NCBI GenBank assembly: GCA_951799405.1
Contig: OX637332.1
Coordinates: forward strand, 2,795,001 to 2,859,000
Direction: 5' to 3'
DNA: 64,000 bases
Source of the DNA: Agapetus fuscipes
Taxonomy: Eukaryota; Arthropoda; Insecta; Trichoptera; Glossosomatidae
Position numbers and translations under genes: made by a program. The notes under the pieces are model-generated. The model was not told where the DNA came from and did no database searches. It saw nothing but the letters and a program-made list of their open reading frames with translations. The first letter of the stretch is position 1. Every line of letters starts with the position of its first letter. Shown here one piece after another: positions 34,601 to 49,600 of the stretch.

Positions 34601-37600
34601 AGAGTGAAACAACACAGATGACTCTGCAGTGGACTATCAAAAGTAAAATTGCATCTGTACCTTGATTTTTGTGGCTCTCTTTTCATGAGATGTGATTTGT
34701 TTTGTTTTCAGGGATGTAGGGAAAAGGCTCAAACCCTTCCAATCCAGTTGAACACAAGCACACTGCCACAACTGAAAGCCTTGCAGAATGTGATTGAATA
34801 CATCTTTGATCGCAACGCCTCTCTACTGCCTGCATACTTCATTGTAACAGAAATACAAAAGGCGTATCCAGACAGCACCAACTGGCCTCACTGGGTATTT
34901 ATATTTTTATTTTGAAATTGAATCTGTGAAAAATAATGCTGTTTAAATTTAAGTCACCGCTGATTGTTTTTTTAATTTTTTCAGCAACTAGCCAAACTCC
35001 TCTCAAGCTTCGTAGAAAGTTTCCGGTCCTGCGCCCAGATGGTGTCAATCATCGGACATTCCCAAATGCTTCCAGTCGTAGAACACTCTGGATACGCTGA
35101 CCACTTGATCAATCCGTGGCGTCTCGATCCCGCAACCCTCAAGTTCTCCCTCAAAGGAAACTTGCCCTACGACGAAGACCTCTTGAAACCCCAAACCGGC
35201 TTGCTAAGACACGTACTGGAACAGCCGTATTCCAGAGATATGGTGTGCTCAATGCTGGGATTACAAAAACAGCACAAGCAAAGATGTGTCGCCTTAGAAG
35301 AGCAACTAGTTGAACTGGTCATCTTAGCAATGGAGAGATATGAACAAGATACAGAAGTAGAGACTTCTTCTACGCATTGGCTGTGGTTACACTTATCTTC
35401 GCAGCTCATTTACTTTGTCCTTTTTCAATTTGCGTCATTTCAAAATATTGTAATGGCTCTGCACGACAAATTGGCTGGGCGGGATCTTCGTAAAGGACGT
35501 GATCACCTTATGTGGGTGCTGCTGCAGTTTATTTCTGGGAGCATTCAGAGGAATCCTCTGCCCAATTTCCTTCCTGTGTTGAAGCTCTATGATTTGCTGT
35601 ACTCTGAGAAAGAACCGTTGGCTGTGCCTGATTACACCAAAGCTCACTGCACGCATCAAATGGCCATCACCTGCATATGGATGCATCTGCTGAAGAAAGC
35701 GCAGTCTGAGCACATTAATATGCACCGGCCCATTCCAAATACACTCAAACTACATTACGAGTGAGTAATTCATTTAATTTATTATACTTTTAAGCTATTA
35801 TGACTATTTTTCTGTTGAATTTTGAATGTTTTGTGTATTAACAGTGAAATTTTCTTTCAAAGACAAATAAAGAAATCACCATTTATCCTTTTTTCTTAAC
35901 ACTGTTTATTTGCACTGTTTTATTGTAAAAAAATGCAAAACCAAAGGTTGTATAGGTCGCGTCATGTAAAAAGAACGCTGAGGAGAAGTGGAGGGGGTGT
36001 GTTTGCGCATGGGTTACAGTCGCGCAACTACCAAAAAGTCCGCTAAATCGCCTACTGCACAGCTCGCCACCAGCGTTCTTTTTACATGACGCGACCTATA
36101 CAAATTATTTGTAATTTTTCATTGTTTAACATAGATTTATGTGAAGCAGATTTCATTGAAAAACTATGCATCTTTGTAATATGTGACAATCGCTTTACTT
36201 TCAGCTTCCTCCAGCACTTGGTGATGCCCACAAACAACACCTCCCTGTGCATGGGCTCCGACTTCAGAATAGCCCTGCTGTGTAACGCCTACTCCACAAA
36301 CCAAGAGTACTTCACCCGGCCCATGGCAACTTTGGTCGACACCATCCTCGGAAGCCAAAAAACAAATCCAACAGGCAGCCTACCGACTGTTCCGCTGTCA
36401 ATGTGCATTCTGGACAGTCTGACGGTCCATTCGAAGATGTCTCTGATTCACTCGATTGTGTCGCACGTGGCAAAGCTGGCGCAGAACAAGTCCAACATGT
36501 CGGGAAACTGCAATATGGCGCCTGCTCTGGTTGAGACTTACAGCAGACTGCTGGTGTACACAGAGATTGAATCACTCGGGATCAAAGGATTTATAAGTGA
36601 GTTGATTGATTATTTTAATTCAGATGGAAGAAATGTATTTTGAAGATGATTGACTGAATGGAATATCCAGAGTCATAATAAAATAAGAACCTGTATGAAG
36701 AAGGTTATGACTCTGGAGGAAATGAAAGAAGTATGTAAGGATAGAAAGAAATGGCGGTTGATCTGTAATGTTGGCGGCTAGGGTTTGTGTGGCTTTCTGG
36801 AAAGATTGACAAAGACAAACATCTCGGGATCATACCACATTTGGTTACGAAGATCCGAGAGCTAGGGCATCTCTAGGCATGCAATGTAAATAGTCGGATT
36901 TTACATATTGGGAGAAAGGATGAGTTGCGAAGAATTAAGAATGTTGTCATGACGAAAGGATCATTAACCAACCAGAGACAGCCGTAAGTCCTGGGACTCC
37001 CATCTCATCCTGACTCCGTGCGGCAGGCCGGAATTTGGGTCTTGATTTTTTTAAAGTAAAGACCTGACTTGGTGAGACAGTGGATTGCTTAGTTATTTCA
37101 CAAATTTAAAACATTTATTGATTTCCTACTTTTATTGGTTTACGATACTTTGAAGTCACATTTATTAGTTATTCGAGAACCAAAATCATAAAAGTGTATC
37201 ACATATTTCCACTTGAAGTCTTTTGAATTGTTGAACACAGATGTCAGGGATAAGTTCGAAGTTGGATGACGTCTATGACTGACAGCCGCACTGTACACGC
37301 GCGTGCATAGGATATAGGCAAATACATTTCAGAATAAATATTTTCTCCCATTCCTTTAAAATAACTCATTTGAAATTGACTGAAGTGGCTGCAATGTCTC
37401 CAAACAAACTTACTTACATTACATTAAACTTACATTGCCTACCTATTAGCGCATTTGCCTGTATGGGATGCACATACCTGGCACTGTATGCAGTTTATAC
37501 TTGACGCCTATGCGTGTCACCGCAGTTGAAGGGTTAACTAGCCGTCACTGAACTTTTGTCTGACTTGTCTGTTTCCAGATCAGCTGCTGCCGACAGTGTT

Positions 37601-40600
37601 TAAGTCTCACGCCTGGGGGATCCTGTACACCTTGCTAGACATGTTCTCCTACAGGATGCACCACATCCAGCCCCATTACCGAGTGCAGCTGCTGTCCCAT
37701 CTCCACTCCCTGGCTGCCGTGCCACAGACCAACCAAACGCAACTGCATCTATGGTATTTAAAAAACAAACATTTAATCTGATGTTATAAAATGGAATGCA
37801 TGTGTGTTTGTTCCATACCGACTCCAGAATCGCTCAATCGATTTTATCCAAATTTTCAGGAAACATGTAAAATAATAATAATATTAGGATGATTTATTTG
37901 GTGAGGGCTGTTTTTGTGTGAATTACACCTTAAGAGCGTTCTGCAAGCTTGGCCGTCATTATAGAAAGCGCCAATTATCAAGCAAGGCCCAATTGCTGAA
38001 AGACTGGATGGACCTACAGTGTCCGGTCTTTGGTGAAGGTATATGAATTTTCCTACCCACCAAAGAGCAAATTTGAAAATATAAATGTTATATTTTTTGT
38101 GCTCTGCCAGGATTCCAACTCACAACCTTCTATTTGTGAGTCTAAAGCGTTACCACTAGACTATGGACCGGTTAAGATATTCTCTGAATGGCTCCTGTGA
38201 AGTTTGATATTGATTAAATGAAAATTATATTTTGTGGATTGATTTGATGGGATGAGAGAAATGTGTGACATTGTGAGATGGAGCAGACAGCAAAAGAGGG
38301 AGTGGTACGGCCACATACAAATAATAGACAATATCAGACTCCCATGTATAACCAGCTTCATGAAACCCATCCTCGATAAAGAAGAAAAGCTGGGAATACA
38401 CATTGCAGGAAGAGTAATTCTCTAAAAAAACAAAACAATTTAGTCCAAGGCGAAGGAGATTCAAGTATTTTCTTGAGTAATTCTTTTGTTTTATTTTCAG
38501 TGTTGAGAGTACTGCTCTCGGTCTCATAACCGGCTTGGGAAGCGGCGAAGTGCAGCCGCAGCTGTCCCGCTTCCTCTCTGAACCCAAGCCCCTGGTTTCT
38601 GCTGAGAGTGAAGAGCTCAACCGCGCCCTCGTCCTGACACTCGCCAGGGCCATGCATGTCACTGGAACTGGTGCGCTTCTTGCTTACTTCATTTTATTCC
38701 GATGGCGCTACAGCCCATATCTCTTCTTGGCCTCATGTAACATTCTCCTCCAGCTCCTCCTGTCCACAGTGGCCGGCATCCACTGCGCTGCATCCCCTCT
38801 CACTCCGTCCTCCTGCTTTTTGCTTTAGTTTTTTGTCTTTCAACATTATTCTTTGACTTATAGGTTGCTATGAGGCTGACCACCCATACTGTAAAAAATG
38901 GTTCACTTTGCCAATGTCACCCCTGTTTCAGGGAAGGTTGGCTAGAGTTGCTTATGTCCATCTGACGTTTGTATTTTATAATGTAAGTACACATAAGTGG
39001 CGAAGGGTGCCATACATGCCGATTCCCATCGGTTTCCCGTTTAAAATGAGGCAAAAATGATAATAAAGTAGACTGCATGGTTTCAACGGGGAAAAAATAT
39101 GTATTGTTTCTTTGGTTTTAAATGTATATTTTTACTTTGTGCCTATATTTTTTAACTACTTTGTTACATCATTTTAAAAGGGAAGCCGATGGGAACCAGC
39201 TTGAATGGCACCCTTTGTCACTGGTACACATGCCGCTTTGTTAGCGCGAACTTACATGTGTCTCTTTGTGGACATGCATTTTAAATGTAAATCTATCTTT
39301 GCAACTTAGATTATAGACCACATGCCTACTAGCTCACTTTTTATTCATCATCTTTAGCTTGATAACTCTTAATGGGGTTGTATACATTTTAATAACTGCT
39401 ATTGGCAGGGCTGTGCATCCCATACAGGCCCATGCCCCAATAAGGTAGACAACATGCGGTAAAAAATGCATTTAACCTTGAATGCCCTTGACCAAGAGTG
39501 TTCCACCGCATTTGGAGCTTATTAACTTCTTCAGGACAAGAAAGTAAAACAAAAGTTGATTGTCAATTTATTTCATGCCATGACTTCGTACCACATTTTA
39601 AAAATTGTTTTTTAATAAGTCAAATTGTTTGAAGTCCATTGAATGTGATTGTCATATTTTGCCACTTATTTTGTTTACTTTTCATATTTGTCAGGTGGAG
39701 ACGGGTCTTGGTGCAAGGAGATCCTCAGTGCCATAATGCAAAGCACGCCGCACCTGTGGTCGCAGCACACCCTGCAATGCTTTCCTCCTGCACTCATTGA
39801 GTTTTTCTCTCAGGTAAGAAGAATTGTGTCATATTTTCTTTTAAACCTTTTTTGCTTCTGAATAATCTGGCTGTATGAATACTTTTTCAGCACATTTTTC
39901 AAAACATTTATTGATTTCCTACCTTAATTGATTGACGACACTTCAAACTATGTAAACAGTCACATGTATTAGTTATTTAAGAACAAAAATCACAAAGGTG
40001 TAGCACATATTTCCTCTTGCAGTCTTTTGAATTGCTGAACACAGATGTCAGGGATAGGTTCAAAGTTGGATGATGTCTATGATTGACAGCGATTTAAAGG
40101 CTGAGTAAACTGCCAGTACTTACTTGTTTTTTACTTACTTGTTTGAAATAAATACCGAAATGGGAGAATTTGTTAACATCCTTGGTGGGGATGGATCCCT
40201 AGCCCTCTGGCATTAGACGCAAGTGTTCTACCAATCGAGCTATCACTCAAACACTCCTAAATGTGGAATACAAGAGTCCCAACCCATTATCCTTTTATCA
40301 TAATTTGTAAATACATGCATCGTCTAAGACTCTTTCTATTACACAATTTAGTCCTTTTAAATGCATTGTTGATCTCTCTTTTATTTACAGAATCCGGTGC
40401 AAAAAGAGAACAAACAGCTGCTGAAGAAGTCAGTGGACGAAGAGTACCGGAAGTGGACATCGATGACAAATGAAAATGACATCATCGCTCACTTCTCTGT
40501 GCCGGGCACACCTCTGTTCCTTTGCCTGCTGTGGAAAATGATCTTTGAAACTGACAGAATCAGTCCGATTGCCTACAAGTGAGTATTTCTGTTTAAAAAC

Positions 40601-43600
40601 ATATTCATATTTCCATTGTTTAGCCGATAATCATACTGATATCACAAAGATATCTTTCTTTCTTTCTTCTTCACCCTTTCTCAGTCCAATTTTGCGTGCC
40701 AGCCTCCTCCTATGTTTTCCATTCCTTTCTATTGGCTGTTGTGTTCAGCCATCCTCTGCCTGCAGTTCCCTTGATGTCGTCCAGCCACCTCAGTTGGGGT
40801 CTCCCCACTCCTCGCTTGGACATCCTGCGTTGCCACTGGATGATCCTTTTTTGGCCACCTGTCTTGTGATGCAACATGCTCAACGCTACTTCATGCAAGC
40901 CATTCTGTGTACAACATTGATAACTATAAAATACTGTTCTAAAAACATTAAGATAATAGTGCCTGATCTTTGGAATACAAGGATTTGTTTTTTTTTTTCT
41001 TTGATGCACAACAGGTGACCCTAATTAGAGTGCACCCTTACAACAAGCTGGGAGGAACTCTTTCACCATACTCTTAAAGGTGTCTAAATTACATTGAAAT
41101 ATGTAAATTTTTTGACACATTAAATGAGTTTGACACTTTGAGTTAAAGGATGCTGCGCCAAGACATCAGTGCGGCTCATTGGTACATGAAAGAGATCATG
41201 ACTCCGCCCCCGATTATAATAGTTGGGTACAAACAACTTGAAACCTTCCAACAGGGTGGACTGTCTTGTATTTGTAAGTTAAAAAGTTCCTTTCAAATTT
41301 GAGTTGTATAACTGAAAACGCCGTCATCTCCAAATTTTATGATTTTTGAGATAATTATTGAATTTGATTCTGCGTAGTGTAACAAATCATTTGCTGTGTG
41401 CAATGTGATGAAAACCTCACTTAATACTTCGTAATTTTAATTGAAAAAGTATGATTTCGTGCAAACGCTGTCATCTCCAACTGGTTCCAAATTGCATTGA
41501 AAACACAAGTTTATTTTTCTCAAAATCATCGCGTAAGGAGTTGACGGCGTTTGCATTTATACGACTCATTTAATGCATGAATAATAAATCAACTGATTTT
41601 TTGTTATTTCAGGATATTGGAGAGCATTGGCGCCCGAGCGCTTTCGGCACACCTCCGTAAGTTTTGTGACTATCTGGTGTTTGAAGTGACCAACCCGGCT
41701 GGAGGTCCTCACATCAACAAATGTGTGGACGCCATCAATGATATCATATGGAAGTACAACATTGTCACCATTGACAGGCTTGTGCTGTGCTTGGTGAGTT
41801 ATATCTGTTTAACAGTTAGTTTATGCGTTGGCTGGTTAACGCCGCAAGTGTGGATAGAAGCGGTGGTAGAGAAAGACCGAGAAAAGTATGTGTGGATCAA
41901 ATTTCTGAAATAGTTAATTTATGAAATGGAATAATCAGTTATCTAGATTTTCAGCAGTTACTTCGTGAAAGTTCATTTTAATACAATAAAATAAAAATTG
42001 CTTTGTTTTAATTCACATGAGTTTATTTTTGGACACGACCAGTTTCGGGAGAAGCAGTACCTCCCATCTTCAGTACCTTTCATCTTAGTTTCTATTTACA
42101 CCTGAAGATGGGAGGTACTGCTTCTCCCGAAACTGGTCGTGTCCAAAAATAAACTCATGTGAATTAAAACAAAGCAATTTTTATTTTATTGGAATATTCA
42201 GGGTCGGGACAAAAGGAGAGCTTGTATCCAATTTAATCTAAATTGCAATGATATGTAACATTGGGGATTCACATTACATGCATTTTCAAAAGCAGACACG
42301 TACAAATTTGCGCTTGCGCATGCTGCGTGTAAACCTACAATATGAAAACCAAATCTCAAATGGACATACACCCTGCAACTCTTGCCGACCTTCCCTGAAA
42401 CAGAGGTGATATTGGCAAAGTGAACCATTTTCTACAGCATGGGTGGTCAGACGCATACCTGTATGAAAAAGATTATGACTGAATGAAATGAAAGAAGTAT
42501 GCAAAGACCAAAAGAAATGGCGGTGGATTGCCAATGTTGGTGGCTAGGGCATGTAGCTTTAATTCTAAATGATTTAATTATAAATGTATATTTAGTTGAT
42601 TTTAAGTTCCTCGTTCCTTAAATAATAGATTAGTATAAGGCTGACCCCTGATGCTGTAAAAACTTGGTTCGGTTTCAGGGAAAGGCGTTTGAGGTTTGAT
42701 GTATTTTGTATCTACACATGCAGCATGTGGTCATGCATTAAATATGAACCTGAAATGCCGATATATCTTTGCAAGTCAGATTATAAATGCGGGTAGCTTT
42801 TATCGCTTGCCAATAGATGGCATAGGCGATTTTTGATACAAAAATAAAATTACAAATGCTGTTGCTGAAAAAGAAATGTAATTCACGTGTTGTATTATTT
42901 TATTCAAGGCTTTGCGAGCTAACCCGGACGGAAATGAATCTCAAGTCTGCTTCTACATCATCCAACTGCTGCTCCTCAAGGGATCCGAAGTTAGGAACCG
43001 GGCTCAGGAGTTTGTGAAGGAAAACTCACCGGAGCATTGGAAACAGAGCAACTGGTAAAGGAAACGTTGTAATTAAATTCAATAAAAACACGTAGTGTGT
43101 TCATTAATTGAGTTTTAATTTCTCAAGTGGTTGGCGTAAGGCCGGGTCCCTTATCTGTAAAAATAAATTGTTCCACTCGCCTTGATTTATAGGTTGGTAT
43201 GCCGCTGTCCACCCATGCTTTAAAAATGGCTCACTTTGCCAATGTCACCCCTGTTTCAGGGAAGGACGGCAAGAGTTGCAGGGTGTATGTCCATTTGAGA
43301 TTTGATTTTTATGTTGTAGGTTCACATGCGGCATGTGTAAGCGCGAACTTGTGCGTGTCTGCTTGTGAAAATGCATGTAATGTGAATCTCCAATGTAACA
43401 TATCTTTGCATTAGATTAGACATGCGAAACGCTTCGGGGATAATGCGGCAAGAAGTTACACTATATGTGTAGCTTAGTTGCGTTGCACACCATGTAAAAA
43501 TAAACTTTTGTGGCTGAGGATCTCGCAGCTTTGAATTAATTGCAGCTGAGACTATATTTCAGTAGAAATCGTATTTTTTTATTATTTTACTCTAACACTA

Positions 43601-46600
43601 TTTACAAAAATATATAACTTGTATCTTTTAGGCACGAGAAGCACTTGGCCTTCCACCGTAAATATCCTGAGAAATTTGCACCGGAAGAAGCATCGGGTCC
43701 GTATGGTGGAACTCTTCCAGTGTACCTGAGCAATGTCTGCCTCCGGCTTATTCCAGTCTTGGACATTGTGGTCCATCGGTACTTGGAGATACCTCAGGTC
43801 AGCAAGAGCTTGGATACCCTGCTGGATCATCTGGGGTGCCTCTACAAGTTCCATGGTGAGTAATGGAAGCCATGTTATTCATTGAAGAGCAATTCTTTTT
43901 TTTTAAGTAATCTTGTGCGTGAGACTCTAGGGGTCTTATGACACTTGTTGTAGTGCCGCAGAAGTGTACGAGCTTGGTCGTCGCTACAAAGCGCCAATAC
44001 TCAAGCAAGACCCAGTTGCTGTAAGGCTGGATGGACCTTTTAGTGACCAGTCTTTGGTAAAGGTTTTTATGAATTTTTTCAACCCAGCGAAGAGCATATT
44101 TGGAAATATAAATTGTATATTTTTTGATGCTCCGCCGGGATCCAAATTCACAACCTTCCATTTACGAGTCCGAAGTGTTGCCACTGGACTACGGGCCGGT
44201 CCAAGAATCCCGATAAGTGATTTTACTTGAATTAAGGCTCACTGTGTGTACCCCATGTTAATCTATCACTCTATGCGAGATATAGTCATGCCTAATAGAG
44301 TAAACATTAATTAATGCTTCCACAACAACAGATGCAACAAAATAAATCATCCTTCTATTTATCTATCTATCTTTTACAACTCATTTTGTTGTAACAATTT
44401 CAGACCGTCCAGTGACCTACCTGTACAACACCCTCCACTACTATGAGCGCAAGTTGCGCGACCGTCCCCCGCTGAAGAGGAAGCTGGTCAGCGCTGTGCT
44501 GGGCTCCCTCAAGGACATCAGGCCGGCCAACTGGGCCGTCTCGGAGGCCTTCCAAGCCTACCTGGCCAAGAACGAGCAGGAGTCCGTGGCCTGGCTGCCC
44601 GAACTCAACTATTACCTGACCCTAGTGAGGAGAATCGTAGACAGTATCCTTTTCAAAAACAAGATTGTTAAATTTTTTTTTGCATGAATGAAGAGTTTGA
44701 GGAGACAAAAAAATTGCAGTGTTGTTTATAATAAATTTGTGAAGAAGAATGCAATTTACCAACCTAGTTGTTTGATTATAGAAATGATTTTGAATAATTT
44801 TCTTTTTTTGTCTGTGGATCAAAGCGATTACATAAAATCTCTTCATTTTCTAACCATCAGTTTGTGATCATTGATTGTTAAAATAAATTTTTTCTACTCC
44901 CATTTGGTAATTTACTAATTACAAAACAGCTAACGCAATCACAATGCCATACATTTCTACACCCGTTGCATAATGTTACATTATGCAACCGGTAACCGTG
45001 TTAAAATGAACATGTGCGCATGCGCATTGTCAGAATTGGAACCATTTTTTAATTTCAAATGTCAACCTTGTATGGGGGTATGAAGACCTGTCAATCCAAG
45101 ATGGCCGCAAGCGATCAGCTGATTAGGCTTCATACAATATTAGTGATATTCGGTAGGTAGGAATTACCGTGGTGATGAGACTTTCAGCCCTGTTCAGATG
45201 AAAATAAATAAGTATATTTTATGTGTAGAGTCAAATAAAAATTGTTAATAGTGCTAAAATTTATCGAATTTATTTATCGGATTGCTCCAAATAAAGCTTT
45301 CCTTTTTTCAATGGAAAATAAAAGGCTTGAAAGGAAAACAATACAAAAAATTTCACCGCAAAAAATAAACAAACTCAAAAAGTTACTTGGTTAATAGGTG
45401 AGTATGAGGTTGATCACCTATGCTGTACAAATTTGGTTCACCTGCCAATACAACTGCAGGGCATATGTTTATTTGAGTTTTGGGTTTGAATGTTTAAGCT
45501 TATATGCAGGATGTAAAAGCGCGACCTTATACATATGTGTCGGCTTGTGGGCATGAATTCAATATGAAACCTAATTATAATTTATTTTTACAACTTAGGT
45601 TAGATTAGATAATCGAAGGGAATGATAAATCACACGTTTTGACAAAGGTAAGGTTTTAATTACTTCAAATGGACGAGTACATTAAAATGACTATTATTCA
45701 CTATTTTGTTAATTCTCTCATGGTCGTAGAAAAAGTATTTTATGCCACTGCACGTAATTAGTCTTTGTAACACTCGTGCTTTCTATTGTGCCATTCGTCT
45801 GCGCCTCATGGCACAAACTAGCACTTGTGTTAAAAAGACTATCATTACTTGGCAGTGGCATAAATAACTATTAGATCTACATATTGGGGGAGTTTTACCT
45901 ACCATTAAAACTCTTATTATGTTTCTATAGATGTCTGGAGTCCATATTATGAGAGAAACAATCACTTTTCCCCTTTTATGTGGTTTTTTAGTCTATTCCT
46001 GGGTCTTTGATTTGCACTTTTTTACACTTTAGGCACTTTCTACTCTATGGTCGCTTTTTCCCCATTTCCAGTTTCCCCATAACCCGGTCGCAATTTTTCA
46101 TAAAGCTCATAATACACCAGGTAGGGGTTACCTGGACTCCAGACATCTATAGAAACATAATAAGAGTTTTAATGGTAGGTAAAACTCCCCCATTATGTGT
46201 TCTGAGAGATGTCTGGAGTCCATATTATGAGAGATCTGTCTATTATCTCCTGGTGACCGGGGACGTCTTTATTTGATATTAACTGGTTGAAATAGGGAAA
46301 GATCTTCTGGAGCTGTATGTTTCAACATCTCTTTCTGATAGTATTTTCTGAAAGTGTTTTCCTTTTTCCAGTTGCCTCTTTCCAGTATGTTATCTATTGG
46401 ATTAAGTGATGCGACCGCTGAACGTGTGCTGCCGGGAGTGGCCTCTACTCCTGCTGATTTTAGCGTGTTCTTTACCCATCCTCCTATGATTGTTCTTGCA
46501 GCTGCCTTCACTTGTACTCGGGTGCTGATGAACAGGTTAAAAAGATTTTGTCCTGATCTCCTTTCGCGTGATAGTTCAATCAGCTTCCTTATCCAGAAGA

Positions 46601-49600
46601 CTGGGTTGACGTTGTGTTCCTTGGATTCCAGAAGTCTCCGATTAGATTGTCGGTGTTTGAGGGTATCTGTTTTTGATCTAAAGAATGGAATTAACACAAT
46701 TGATGTGCCTTCGTCGAGAATGTTTCCTTCTGTGATATTTAGCAAGGTCAGATCGTGTACTCTTCTTCCTGAAGATAACAGAAGTAAGATTGCCGTTCTA
46801 CACGCAACTTCATAGAGAGAATCTGATCGAGGAGTGTTCCTGACTAGCCAGTCTCTCACTATCTGCCGATTCCACACAGGGGACTTAGGAGGGTTGATCT
46901 TTACCATTGCTAGTGCTTTTAATGTTTTTAAATTTAATTTCACTAGGAAATCTGAGCTGAGATTCTTTTCCATCATTGCGTTGCAGAAGGTTACGATGGC
47001 TGACTTGTGTACCAGCATAGTCCTGTATGATAGTTTTTCGTTAATGAACAGTTGCGCTAGATACCTTGCCAATTGATTAGGAGATGGTGTGTTGGGATGG
47101 GTATTATTCGCCAGTATCCAGCGGCACCATCTTTGCCAAGCAGGTTTATATGTGTTGAGTGGGGAAGCTCGCCATCCTGACAGGAACTGTCTTTTCTCTT
47201 CCGCGTTCCAGGAATTTAAGATACTGTCCCCAGTCCCAATTTTCCACACTTCCATTTCCAGATCCTGAATCCTGGGTGGTGGATTGCCTGTTGATGTGTT
47301 GATTAGTACTGACACCAGGTTCGGTATTTGCATCGGAGGTACGAGTGATCGACGAATTAAGTCTGGACGCCAGAAGACCCTCTGCCACCTCGGGACCACG
47401 AGTAGGTAAGTTCCGGTCGCCCCGTTTAGGTGCCTCAGGATCCTCGGTATAAGGTTTGGCGGAGGAAATATCCGACCCACATTGTAGAGCCAGTGCCGAC
47501 TGAAGGCGTTTTGAAAGATTGCGCATGAGTCTGTGGAGTCTCTGGACACGTAAGTTGAACTCATGTGTGCCATGGTGGATGCGAACAGGTCTATATCTGG
47601 TACTCCGAAATGATTGAAAATGGCCTTCGTTGCTGTTGGTAAGAGATGCCACTCTGGAGGGGATCTTCCTCTTGATAGGTGATCCGCGTCTCCGTATCTT
47701 CCCGGTAGGTACTGCGCTGTTAGCGAGATTTCCCATTGGTCTGCCAGAGTCAACAGATCTCGGGTAAGATTTAGGAGTGTTTTGGATCTGGTGCCCCCTT
47801 CCTTGCGGATGTAGGCGACTACTGTCTTGTTGTCTGATTGTACCAGAATTTCGGAGCCGGAAAGGTTGTGCGCTGTGCGTTGCAGGGTTGCAAAAACAGC
47901 GAACAACTCTTTTCGGTTGGAGTGCTACTTCTTTTGTTGAACGGTCCACTGCCCTGACAGCATCAAGTCGTCCAGAGTTGCTCCCCAAGCTAAGTCTGAC
48001 GCATCTGTTGTCAAGAAATGTCCGAAGGTTTCCCTGTGGATGGAACTTGATTCGTTCGCATTCCCTATCCACCACTCTATTTCTTGTAAGCTGTCCTCGG
48101 TCATTTGTATGGACCCTCTTGGTGACAGGTGCTTCAGTGGCTTGCTCGCTATCTGCAATTGTCTGCAGTGGAGGCGACCATGAAGCTGGCAAAGTTTAGT
48201 CTTCCTAGGAGACTTTCCGCCAGTTTTAAGGACCATTTTCGAGAAGTCAGTATTGCTCGAAGTGAGTGGCACAATGCCTCTTGCTTCCGGTAAGAAAGAC
48301 CTACTTGGTGACAGGTGCTTCAGTGGCCTGCTCGCTATCTGCAATTGTCTGCAGTGGAGGCGACCATGAAGCTGGCAAAGTTTAGTCTTCCTAGGAGACT
48401 TTCCGCCAGTTTTAAGGACCATTTTCGAGAAGTCAGTATTGCTCGAAGTGAGTGGCACAATGCCTCTTGCTTCCGGTAAGAAAGGAATTTGCAATTGTTG
48501 TGCGTGTCCCAAACGATTCCCAAGTACTCTAATTGTTGAGTGGGGAAGAGCACTGACTTCTGGAGATTTACATACCACCCCAGAGATTGTAGGATATCTA
48601 CTGCTAGATGCGATTGCCGACAAAGATCGTCCTTGGATTGGCTCGCAAGGAGGAAGTCGTCGAGATAAACGATTGTCCGAATACCTCGTCGCCTCAGTAG
48701 TTGGGCTACCCAATTTGTAAGGGTTGCAAACATTCTGGGGGCAGATGAAAGGCCAAAGGGCAGATTTGTCATCTGAAGTAATTCTCCTCGATAGACCAGT
48801 CGCAAAAATCTCCAATGTTTCTGTGCACTTGGGAGATGAAAGAAGGCTTGCGATAGGTCTATTTTCGACAACCAATTGTTTGGCTGCAGAAACTCTGGCA
48901 CTTTCTAGTGGCTATGAGTTTGAACGGAAACGGGTCCAGGAAGAAGTTTAACGATTTCAGGTTGAAAATCATTCTCGAGGAACAGTCCGATTTGGGTGTT
49001 AGGAACATTTTTGATAAGAAGCTGGGAGATGACTCCGCGGCCTCTATAACGCCGAATTCGGTCATTTCCTTTATTTGAGAGTCCATTGCGGGTGAAGGAC
49101 TCGTCTGGTATAGCATTAAGGTCTTTTTGTGTGGTAATATCAGAGGGGGAATTGAGATGAAAGGTATTCTTACTCCGATTATCATCTTCAGGATGTGGTT
49201 TGGTGCTCCGAGTGACGTCCAAACCTGTAGGGAGGACTTCAAGCATCCTCTGCGAAATGGTTTCTTGTCATTTTCGTGGATGCCTCCTTCTGTCTCCTTT
49301 GAGATTTCCTGACCGTGTGTTATTCCCTGCCCTTTTTCCTCTTGAAGAGAATTTGGAGCGTCTCTAAGGCCTCGATTGCTTTCCGCAGTGGGTCGTTGCT
49401 GCCCTCTAAAAAACTGGTTCGGTTTCGATGAGGTGCTGGGTTGAGGGCACTGGGTCTTCACTGACAATTTGTCGGTGGTCCCCACTCTAGAGAAAAAAGA
49501 CGTGAGAAACAAGTGTTCGGTACTCGGCGGGAATTTGTTTAACCCCTCTCACATGCTCTTCCTTAACATGCCCTAGCACAGCTTTCCTGCGGAACTGGAG

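Larger units (their letters stand above)
41830..42790 (+). mobile_element. TAGAT-LINE split by two later insertions
   Basis: ORF end (RERPRKVCVDQISEIVN) at 41850-41935, interrupted by the hammerhead foldback (41985-42190), resumes as NIQGRDKRRAC (42191-42222), interrupted by an inverted TAGAT-LINE tail (42224-42458), then the ORF end and a degraded tail to 42790. Confidence 0.75.

Noticed and set aside
41985..42073. Second functional hammerhead on the minus strand of the foldback
   Set aside because: The core and stems II and III are present, but the base run preceding the core does not pair with GTGT, so stem I is missing.
45060..45135. Short inverted pair as a MITE
   Set aside because: Arms are about 10 bp, with mismatches and no target duplication.
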